Of a DNA stretch of 43,741 nt, positions 33,427 to 41,396 are shown in pieces. The DNA lies in contig JAENWA010000040.1 in the NCBI GenBank assembly GCA_016650295.1, positions 1 through 43,741 on the forward strand, written 5' to 3'. The first letter of the stretch is position 1. Every line of letters starts with the position of its first letter. This DNA comes from Desulfuromonadales bacterium. Lineage in GTDB: Bacteria > Desulfobacterota > Desulfuromonadia > Geobacterales > Pseudopelobacteraceae. The position numbers and the translations under genes are program-made. The notes under the pieces are model-generated. The model ran no database searches and had not been told where the DNA came from. It saw only the letters and a list, made by a program, of their open reading frames with translations.

Positions 33427-35079
33427 ATGGAGTTCAATCTGATCGAGAAGCAATGGATTCCGGTATTACGGAGGGATGGGACTTCGGACTGGATCGCGCC
33501 GTATGAGGTGACGAAAGGCTTCGCCGAGAATCCGGTGGTGTCTCTTAATGCCCCTCGTCCGGATTTTAACGGGGCGTTGATTCAGTTCCTGATCGGGCTG
33601 GTGCAGACGGTAGCGGCTCCGCAGAACGGCACGGAATGGCGAAAAAAACTTGCTGAGCCGCCGACGCCGGAAGATTTGAAGGAAAAGTTCGCAACGGTTC
33701 GTCATGCCTTTGAGCTTGGCGGGGACGGGCCGCGGTTTATGCAGGATATGAACAGGTCTGAAGGGAAAGAATGGGATATTGCGAATCTTCTTCTTGAATA
33801 TCCCGGTGAAAATACTTTGAAGCTGGATAAAGATCATTTTGTGAAGAGGGGCGGAATCAGTTCTTTATGTCCGTCTTGCTGTGCAACTGCGCTGTTTACT
33901 TTGCAGGTAAATGCACCTTATGGAGGTGTTGGACACCAGTCATCACTTCGTGGTGGCGGGCCTCTTACGACTCTTGTATTAGGGCAAAAGGATATCCACG
34001 ACAATTTATGGGCGACAGTTTGGCTTAATGTTTTAGAAAAAAATTATTTTGAAAGCTCCTGCGCTAACGAAAATAAAACTGAAATTAAAGATGTATTCCC
34101 GTGGATGGCACCAACAAGGACAAGTCAACCGCATGGTGGAAGTGAAATGACACCAGAAGATGTACATCCTGCCCAAATGTTCTGGAGCACATCAAGGCGG
34201 ATTGTGTTGTTACCGGATGAGACTGGATTTACTGATTGCGATATCTGCGGTGCGTCAAATGTCAAAGGGATAAGTAAGTATAGAGCAAATACTTTCGGCT
34301 TTAGTTATGGAGGGGCATGGTTACATCCTCTTTCTCCGCACCGGCATGTAAACGGTGCTCCTTTTCCAGTTCAAGCAGAGCCGGGTGGTGTTACTTACAG
34401 GCACTGGCTAGGACTGGTCTTGCCAGACGCAGAGAAATCAGTTTTCCCTTCACAAACTGTGCATCGTTTCCAGGAAGTTAGGTCAAGATCTGATGAATCT
34501 TGCCGTGTTTGGGCGTTTGGTTATGACATGGATCCTAATCGTCCCACTACAACACGTTGTTGGTATGAATCTGAAATGCCACTCAGTTATATGCAAGATT
34601 CAATAAAGGGAGTCTATCAGGATTTATTGGCAGGTATGATTCGTGGGGCCAAGCAGGTTTCTGACAATACGCGGAGTGCGGTTAAAAAGGCTTGGTTCAA
34701 GCGTTCCGGAGATTTGAAAGGTGATATGACCTTTGTGGATAATTCATATTGGCAAGGGACAGAGCCAGCTTTCTATAATGCTTTGAAGAGCCTAAAAACT
34801 GCATTGGAATCTGGCGGTGATGGGTTGCAGGCAGTCAACGAATGGCATTCAGTTCTATGTGATGAAGCATTGAAATTGTTTGATCATCATGCGTGGAACG
34901 GTCCTGTTGAAGAAACCGACCCTAAACGAGTTGTTATTCAGCGTAGAGATTTGCAGAACTTTAATCGTGGCAAGAAGATAAAAGAGTTGCTTGGCTTGCC
35001 TGTCGAAGCGAAGACCACTGGTAAGAGTGCGAAGAAAAAGGAAATAAAACAACAGGAACAGACGGAGCTTGCATTCTGA
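33427..35079 (+). CDS. casA: CasA/Cse1 (Cas8e), Cascade large subunit
   Basis: 550 aa, starting directly after the cas3 stop with GGAGG inside the cas3 end. The N-terminus FNLIEKQWIPVLRRDG is the Cse1 signature. Two Cys pairs, CPSCC and CDICG, resemble the zinc site of the family. The GGVGHQSSLRGGGPL segment is well conserved. It recognises the PAM and recruits Cas3. The Lys-rich C-terminus (KSAKKKEIKQQEQ) is slightly longer than usual. Confidence 0.95.
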   Translation: MEFNLIEKQWIPVLRRDGTSDWIAPYEVTKGFAENPVVSLNAPRPDFNGALIQFLIGLVQTVAAPQNGTEWRKKLAEPPTPEDLKEKFATVRHAFELGGDGPRFMQDMNRSEGKEWDIANLLLEYPGENTLKLDKDHFVKRGGISSLCPSCCATALFTLQVNAPYGGVGHQSSLRGGGPLTTLVLGQKDIHDNLWATVWLNVLEKNYFESSCANENKTEIKDVFPWMAPTRTSQPHGGSEMTPEDVHPAQMFWSTSRRIVLLPDETGFTDCDICGASNVKGISKYRANTFGFSYGGAWLHPLSPHRHVNGAPFPVQAEPGGVTYRHWLGLVLPDAEKSVFPSQTVHRFQEVRSRSDESCRVWAFGYDMDPNRPTTTRCWYESEMPLSYMQDSIKGVYQDLLAGMIRGAKQVSDNTRSAVKKAWFKRSGDLKGDMTFVDNSYWQGTEPAFYNALKSLKTALESGGDGLQAVNEWHSVLCDEALKLFDHHAWNGPVEETDPKRVVIQRRDLQNFNRGKKIKELLGLPVEAKTTGKSAKKKEIKQQEQTELAF

Positions 35080-35103
35080 AGTCAATAACGGAAAGGAGGC
35101 TAC

Positions 35104-35616
35104 ATGAGCACAACATATTTGAAGTTTGAACATGATTCACCTGAAACGCAGGCGCTGTTCAGGTGGTGGCTGGCGTTGAATGACAATCGGGGCAACCGGG
35201 CGGAATTACGCCGCTGCTCGACTTTGGCCGAGGTCGCGTTCACACCGGCGTATCACCAGTTGCGTCTTGACCTCATTAAGTTTGGTGCAGTGAATGCCGA
35301 CTCTCTTGCATTGGTGGCAGGTCTGGCGGCACGGGTAAAAAGCAGCATTGCAGGGAATACCTTGGCGGAACAGATGGCTATACCAAAGGATTCGAGTTCA
35401 AAAGACGGCAAAGCCAAAGTGAGCGGCTTGCGTTTTCGACGTTTATTGAAGCTCAAGGAGAGAGAAGAGTTGTTTACCGCAATGGGGCGGGTTATTGCTT
35501 TGTTGGGTGGTGCTGTCAATCTGCAAAGCCTCGCTAATAGCGTTTATTATTGGAACGATAGAACCCGTAAGCAATGGGCTTTTGAATACTACACGAAATC
35601 ACCGTCAGAACAATAA
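35104..35616 (+). CDS. casB: CasB/Cse2 (Cas11e), Cascade small subunit
   Basis: 170 aa, AAAGGAGG site 24 bp after casA. All-helical, basic protein with a RAELRRCSTLAEV motif near the start and RFRRLLKLKEREELF in the second half, typical of Cse2. Two copies line the belly of Cascade and stabilise the non-target strand. Confidence 0.93.
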   Translation: MSTTYLKFEHDSPETQALFRWWLALNDNRGNRAELRRCSTLAEVAFTPAYHQLRLDLIKFGAVNADSLALVAGLAARVKSSIAGNTLAEQMAIPKDSSSKDGKAKVSGLRFRRLLKLKEREELFTAMGRVIALLGGAVNLQSLANSVYYWNDRTRKQWAFEYYTKSPSEQ

Positions 35617-35644
35617 CTCACTAAATCAAAAGGAGAATCTGAAC

Positions 35645-36709
35645 ATGAGTACTTTTATCCAACTTCATCTGCTGACTTCTTACCCGCCATCAAACCTGAA
35701 CCGTGACGATCTGGGCCGTCCCAAGACCGCCATCATGGGCGGAAAAACCCGTTTGCGTGTGTCTTCCCAGAGCCTGAAGCGTGCTTGGAGAACTTCAGAT
35801 CTTTTCGAGTCTGCTCTTGCAGGGCATATCGGTAAGCGCACCAAAAGAATGGGAATAGAGTTGTACAAAAGGCTCTGTGAGAAGGGCGTTGCCGATAGCA
35901 AAGCTAAGGAGTTTGCCAAGGAAATGGTTGCCTTTTTTGGGGCTACAGAGAGCGCCGAAAAGGACAAGCCCCTGAAAGAGCTGGAGTCATCACAGCTTGT
36001 TCATTTCAATCAATCTGAGATAGAGGCGTTACATGCACTGGCTGACAGAGTTGCTGCAGACGGGAAACTCGATAAGGATGAACTGAAAAAGCTGGTTGCA
36101 AAGCGGCATGATGTTGATATCTCAATGTTTGGACGAATGCTGACCGGCAAAGAAATCGTAAAAGTTACTGACGATCCGGAAGCTGCGGTTCAGGTGTCTC
36201 ATGCAGTGACCGTCCATGAAGTGGCGGTTGAGGACGATTACTTTACTGCCGTGGACGATTTGAACACTGGAGAGGATGACTTGGGGGCCGCGCATATCGG
36301 TGAGACGGAATTCGGCGCAGGGGTGTTTTATCTTTACCTTTGTATTGATCGAAATCTTTTGGTGGAGAATATGGGTGGTGACAAGGATCTTGCCAATAAG
36401 GCGTTGAAGGCATTGATCGAATCAGCCGCCAAGGTATCCCCAACCGGCAAGCAGAACAGTTTTGCCTCCCGCGCCCGTACGTCCTACCTGCTTGCCGAGA
36501 AGGGGAGAGATCAGCCTCGTTCCCTCTCGGTGGCCTTTTTGAAGCCGGTTCGTGGTGAGGATATTCTTGCACAGTCCATCAAAGAGCTGGAAAGACGCCG
36601 GGAAAATTTCGACAAGGTCTATGGCCCCTGTGCCGACGGCTTCAAGACAATGAACGCTGAAACCGGTGAGGGGAGTCTCGACAATATCTTAACCTTTGTG
36701 ACGGAGTAA
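35645..36709 (+). CDS. casC: CasC/Cas7e, Cascade backbone
   Basis: 354 aa from ATG 35645 (AAAAGGAG); the open frame extends upstream inside casB but has no start there. LLTSYPPSNLNRDDLGRPKTA is split around residue 20 and is followed by RLRVSSQSLKRAWR, the signature of Cas7/Cse4/CasC. RAMP fold; six copies coat the crRNA spacer. Located 28 bp after casB. Confidence 0.96.
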   Translation: MSTFIQLHLLTSYPPSNLNRDDLGRPKTAIMGGKTRLRVSSQSLKRAWRTSDLFESALAGHIGKRTKRMGIELYKRLCEKGVADSKAKEFAKEMVAFFGATESAEKDKPLKELESSQLVHFNQSEIEALHALADRVAADGKLDKDELKKLVAKRHDVDISMFGRMLTGKEIVKVTDDPEAAVQVSHAVTVHEVAVEDDYFTAVDDLNTGEDDLGAAHIGETEFGAGVFYLYLCIDRNLLVENMGGDKDLANKALKALIESAAKVSPTGKQNSFASRARTSYLLAEKGRDQPRSLSVAFLKPVRGEDILAQSIKELERRRENFDKVYGPCADGFKTMNAETGEGSLDNILTFVTE

Positions 36710-36714
36710 CGGCC

Positions 36715-37455
36715 ATGGCTGACTATCTTGTTTTCCACCTATACGGCCCGATGGCTGCGTGGGGTGACATTGCCGTCGGGGAGTATCGACCGAGCTTTGC
36801 CCACCCCTCCAAGTCGGCTATTATCGGCCTGCTTACAGCTGCTCTCGGCATCCGGCGCGACGAAGAAGAACAACAGAAAAACTTTGCCCAAGCCTGTTCC
36901 TTTGCCGTCCGTGTGGACGCCATGGGAACGTTGTTGCGTGATTATCATACAATCCAGGTCCCGTCATCCGGCACAGGGCGTAATCACCGAACATTCAACA
37001 CCAGAAAAGCTGAACTTGCAGAGAACAATTTGAACACGATCCTTTCCAGCCGGGATTATCGTTGCGACGCTGTCTATACCGTGGCTATTACACTCCGGGA
37101 GGATGCTCCTTGCAGTGTGAAAGACCTTGCAGAGGTTCTGCGCAAACCGGTTTTCACACTCTACCTGGGTCGCAAATCCTGCCCGCTGGCGTTTCCACTT
37201 TCTCCACTGGTCATTACTGCTGAATCAGTAAAGGAAGCCATGACCAAGGCCCCTGTGCCGGATGAGTTGCAGGACTTGATTCATGAGAAATCTAGTCTTG
37301 TCTATTGGGAAGGTGATCAGGGCGGGTACGAACGCGAACAGCTGATAACCCGCCGAGATGAGCCGATTAGCCGCAAGCGTTGGCAGTTCAGCGAGCGGAA
37401 AGAGAGCTTTTCCACAGTGCGCAGAGAGGAGGCAACGCCATGTACTTCAGCTTAA
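36715..37455 (+). CDS. casD: CasD/Cas5e
   Basis: 246 aa, starting 5 bp after casC. The N-terminus VFHLYGPMAAWGDIAVGEYR and PSKSAIIGLLTAALGI match Cas5e, which caps the 5' handle of crRNA. The C-terminus (RWQFSERKESFSTVRREE) is Arg/Glu rich. It overlaps casE by 16 bp. Confidence 0.95.
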   Translation: MADYLVFHLYGPMAAWGDIAVGEYRPSFAHPSKSAIIGLLTAALGIRRDEEEQQKNFAQACSFAVRVDAMGTLLRDYHTIQVPSSGTGRNHRTFNTRKAELAENNLNTILSSRDYRCDAVYTVAITLREDAPCSVKDLAEVLRKPVFTLYLGRKSCPLAFPLSPLVITAESVKEAMTKAPVPDELQDLIHEKSSLVYWEGDQGGYEREQLITRRDEPISRKRWQFSERKESFSTVRREEATPCTSA

Positions 37456-38192
37456 TACGCCTGCGGCGTGACCTGTCGCCAAAGGATATTGTTTCGTTAG
37501 GTCGTAGTGACGGCTACAGTCTGCACAAAATGGTTTGGGATATTTTCAGCGATGGCCCTGACCGGAAGCGTGATTTTCTCTACCGCTTTGAAAAGGTAAA
37601 CAGTTTGCCGACGTACTATACGATATCTGAGCGTGCGCCTGACGATACGACAGGGTTATGGGAAATCAGCTCAAAGCCATACCTGCCAAAGCTTGCTCAG
37701 GGAGATCGGCTGGCATTTAAACTCCGGGCAAATCCGATTCAATCGGCAAAGCAAGAACGCACTGCCGAGGAGCTTGCGGCATGGCAAAAGAGTCGAGCGG
37801 AACGCGGTTTGAAGCAGAACAGATGGACAGAAAAGGTAATTCGCCATGACGTGGTGATGGAGGCAAAAACAAGAATTGACTTCAAGAATTTGCCGGAAGA
37901 AAAGCGACCTTATGTAGCGACGCTTATTCAGGAAGCCGGTCTTGGTTGGCTCAAATCGCGGGAAAATGAGTATGGATTTTCTGTTGTGCAATCAGCCACA
38001 AGAGCCGATGGGTATTGCCAACACAGGCTTTTCAAAGGCAAAAGCGCAAAGCCGGTTACATTCAGCACACTGGAGTTTGACGGTATCTTGACGGTTACGG
38101 AACCGGATAGTTTTATTACGAAATGTCTTATTGACGGCATCGGTCCGGCCAAAGGCTTCGGCTGCGGGTTGATGCTGGTGCGGCGAGTGTGA
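37440..38192 (+). CDS. casE: CasE/Cas6e, crRNA-processing endoribonuclease
   Basis: 250 aa from ATG 37440 behind GAGGAGG, inside the end of casD. The N-terminal RAMP segment MYFSLIRLRRDLSP and the C-terminal Gly-rich loop GIGPAKGFGCGLMLVRR are typical. It cuts the repeat hairpin (CCCCGC/GCGGGG) of the array transcript and stays bound to the 3' handle. In ordinary I-E loci cas1 follows directly; here a 1.9-kb cassette intervenes, starting 3 bp after the casE stop. Confidence 0.95.
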   Translation: MYFSLIRLRRDLSPKDIVSLGRSDGYSLHKMVWDIFSDGPDRKRDFLYRFEKVNSLPTYYTISERAPDDTTGLWEISSKPYLPKLAQGDRLAFKLRANPIQSAKQERTAEELAAWQKSRAERGLKQNRWTEKVIRHDVVMEAKTRIDFKNLPEEKRPYVATLIQEAGLGWLKSRENEYGFSVVQSATRADGYCQHRLFKGKSAKPVTFSTLEFDGILTVTEPDSFITKCLIDGIGPAKGFGCGLMLVRRV

Positions 38193-38195
38193 ACC

Positions 38196-38228
38196 AAAGG
38201 CGGGCGAACACAAGGTATTGCCCCTACG
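38196..38228 (+). repeat. 33-bp REP-like repeat, left flank of the DUF1016 cassette
   Basis: AAAGGCGGGCGAACAC followed by AAGGTATTGCCCCTACG. Identical to 40058-40090 except one T/C. The two direct copies bracket the segment that separates casE from cas1. The ends GGGCGA and TTGCCC/TCGCCC can pair. Confidence 0.8.
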
Positions 38229-38288
38229 TGATCAGAATCAAAAACCGGACGGTTCGATAGGCCTGCCCGAACGGACATAAATAATAAA

Positions 38289-38673
38289 AAAATTCTGCCG
38301 GCAGAATTTTGGGCTTAACTGTCTGAATTACAACAAATCACCTCTGAAAAATGCCCATTTTTTTGGAGGTGGAACATTAAAAACAGAAATTTCCGGACGT
38401 CCGGAAATCGTGGTAAGTAGCTTATTTATAACAATTGTGCCTCAAAAAACTGCCATTTTTTTAGTGAGTGTTTTATGTGACACAGGGGGGTGGCAAAATG
38501 CCACCACCCTTTCCATGGGTGAGTACAATTTGTACCGATCTTCGTATCTCAGGTTATGGCAAAATCATCAAGGCGGGCGCGGCAAGCAGCGCCCTTACGA
38601 ATGCGGCGGGATGAATGAAGGAGGGGGACAATTTGTCCCCTCCGTTGAAATGAACTGTCCGGAAAAACCGGAC
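38289..38673. repeat. Palindrome island upstream of the DUF1016 nuclease
   Basis: At least seven inverted repeats in under 400 bp, mostly perfect and with different sequences: AAAATTCTGCC/GGCAGAATTTT (38289-38310), a nested CACCTC/GAGGTG hairpin (38339-38371), ATTTCCGGAC/GTCCGGAAAT (38389-38408), GGTGGCA/TGCCACC (38489-38505), GTACAA-T-TTGTAC (38523-38535), GGGGACAA-T-TTGTCCCC (38624-38640) and GTCCGG/CCGGAC (38657-38673). No gene is present in 38229-38807. Function unknown. Confidence 0.7.
38570..38601 (+). repeat. Diverged REP-like repeat inside the palindrome island
   Basis: AAGGCGGGCG then a different centre (CGGCAAGCAG) then CGCCCTTACGA: both ends follow the 33-bp repeat, the middle does not. 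Confidence 0.55.
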
Positions 38674-38807
38674 GGTTGGGATCAGGTCCGTGACGTTTTG
38701 TCACGAGCTGCTTGAGTTGTCCGATATTTTCGTACAACTGATCGTTTTTCCAGTTCAAGCGATAGGCGTGAGTGTCGGAAGTAAAGTGACATTGCAGGGG
38801 GGCAAAC

Positions 38808-39977
38808 ATGTCGGATAGAAAAATTTCCGGTAATAAACAGTCCGCACCGGCCAGCAGCTACGATGCCATGCTGTCCGGCGTGGTCGAGCTGCTGGAGCAG
38901 GCCAGGCGGACGTCTGCGCGGGCGGTAAATACGATCATGACCGCCACCTATTGGGAAATCGGGCGGCGGATTGTGGAGTTTGAGCAAGGAGGAAAGCGGC
39001 GGGCGGAATATGGTGCTTCTTTGTTGAAACGCCTATCTGCAGATCTGAAAACAAGATTGGGGAGAGGCTTTTCGGAGAGAAACCTTGAACAGATGCGCCT
39101 GTTTTATCAGGGTTGGCCAATTTCGCAGACGATTTCTGCGAAATCCGCCAACAAGATATCGCAGATGGTCTCTGCGAAATTCGAGGGCTCAATAATCCAG
39201 GCGTCGTCTGGACAATTCTCCTCAAGTGACATCGCCGCCCAATTCCCGCTCCCCTGGTCACAATATGTCCGCCTCATGTCGGTCAAAAACCCGGACGCAC
39301 GCGCATTCTACGAGGCCGAATCCTTGCGAGGCGGCTGGACAATTCCACAACTCGACCGCCAAATCTCCACTCTCTTCTATGAACGAACCGCCCTTTCCCG
39401 CAACAAGGCTGCCATGCTGAAAAAGGGTGAAAAAACACTACCGGAGGATGCTGTTACCCCTGAAGGAGAGATCCGCGATCCTCTGGTGCTGGAGTTTCTT
39501 GGATTGAAGGACGAATATTCAGAAAATGACCTTGAAGAGGCTTTGATCCTGCATTTGGAGAGCTTTCTGCTTGAACTCGGTGGTGACTTCACCTTTGTTG
39601 GCCGGCAGCGGCGCTTGAGAATCGGTGATTCATGGTACCGGGTTGATCTGCTTTTCTTCCATCGTCGTTTGCGTTGTCTGGTTGTGATCGATCTGAAACT
39701 GGGCAAGTTTAGCCACGCCGATGCCGGACAGATGCATATGTATCTGAACTATGCCAGCGAACATTGGACGCACCCGGAAGAAAATCCGCCGGTCGGGCTT
39801 ATCCTCTGCGCCCAGAAAGATAATGCCTTGGCTCACTATGCCCTGGAGAACCTGCCCAACAAGGTTTTGGCAGCGGAGTACAAGATGGCCTTGCCTGATG
39901 AAAAGGCTTTGGTGGCAGAGATCGACAAGACTCGTAACGAGCTGGAAGCACGACTACGGAAAAGTTATGAGGGATAG
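38808..39977 (+). CDS. DUF1016/YhcG-family PD-(D/E)xK nuclease inserted in the cas operon
   Basis: 389 aa with GGGGGG eight bases before ATG. N-terminal DUF1016_N domain (about 17-175: ARAVNTIMTATYWEIGRRIVE, GFSERNLEQMRLFY, WSQYVRLM). C-terminal nuclease domain with RVDLLFFHRRL then VVIDLKLGKF, giving the D…DxK core, and GQMHMYLNY. The family is widespread in bacteria and thought to be DNA nucleases, often in mobile or defence contexts; its role is not established. Residues about 104-127 are a 12-residue tandem repeat (ISQTISAKSANK, ISQMVSAKFEGS) coded by palindromic DNA. It is not a known part of I-E systems. Confidence 0.88.
   Translation: MSDRKISGNKQSAPASSYDAMLSGVVELLEQARRTSARAVNTIMTATYWEIGRRIVEFEQGGKRRAEYGASLLKRLSADLKTRLGRGFSERNLEQMRLFYQGWPISQTISAKSANKISQMVSAKFEGSIIQASSGQFSSSDIAAQFPLPWSQYVRLMSVKNPDARAFYEAESLRGGWTIPQLDRQISTLFYERTALSRNKAAMLKKGEKTLPEDAVTPEGEIRDPLVLEFLGLKDEYSENDLEEALILHLESFLLELGGDFTFVGRQRRLRIGDSWYRVDLLFFHRRLRCLVVIDLKLGKFSHADAGQMHMYLNYASEHWTHPEENPPVGLILCAQKDNALAHYALENLPNKVLAAEYKMALPDEKALVAEIDKTRNELEARLRKSYEG
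39120..39191 (+). repeat. In-frame tandem 36-bp palindromic repeats within the DUF1016 gene
   Basis: ATTTCGCAG (39120-39128), 7-base loop, CTGCGAAAT (39136-39144); then TCGCAG (39159-39164), 7-base loop, CTGCGA (39172-39177). The units are offset by 36 bp, exactly 12 codons, so the reading frame is kept. Confidence 0.8.
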
Positions 39978-39999
39978 AGAAAAATCGAATGTACCGCTG

Positions 40000-40025
40000 T
40001 AGCGCATCCTTGTGATCGCCCCTGT
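40000..40025 (-). repeat. Diverged REP-like repeat, inverted
   Basis: The minus strand reads AGGGGCGATCACAAGGATGC, resembling the GGGCGAACACAAGG part of the 33-bp repeat. It lies between the nuclease stop and the right flank. Confidence 0.45.
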
Positions 40026-40057
40026 CGGAAGCGCCAACCATATTGCCATTGCCAACA

Positions 40058-40090
40058 AAAGGCGGGCGAACACAAGGTATCGCCCCTACG
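40058..40090 (+). repeat. 33-bp REP-like repeat, right flank of the DUF1016 cassette
   Basis: AAAGGCGGGCGAACAC followed by AAGGTATCGCCCCTACG, in the same direction as 38196-38228 with one mismatch. It ends 26 bp before the cas1 start codon. Confidence 0.8.
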
Positions 40091-40116
40091 AAAAACCATA
40101 ATAACGGAGACACCCC

Positions 40117-41329
<1,213 letters not shown>

Positions 41330-41396
41330 GAGGGTGAAAATCGGTACAATTTTTAATGTTCGTTTTTCTCAATGATTTTGAGGTAGTAGAAGAAGT
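41330..41396 (+). promoter_or_regulatory. CRISPR leader
   Basis: 67 bp, AT-rich, between cas2 and the first repeat. Repeat orientation and cas gene position place the leader on this side. A TACAAT (-10-like) hexamer starts at 41344, but no good -35 box is seen at standard distance. New spacers should enter next to 41397. Confidence 0.7.

Noticed and set aside
32758-33453. 231-aa minus-strand open frame
   Set aside because: Lies entirely opposite cas3; no ribosome site and no recognisable domain.
38229-38807. Retron-like ncRNA in the hairpin-rich region
   Set aside because: No reverse transcriptase gene is present and the hairpins do not form an msr/msd-like layout.
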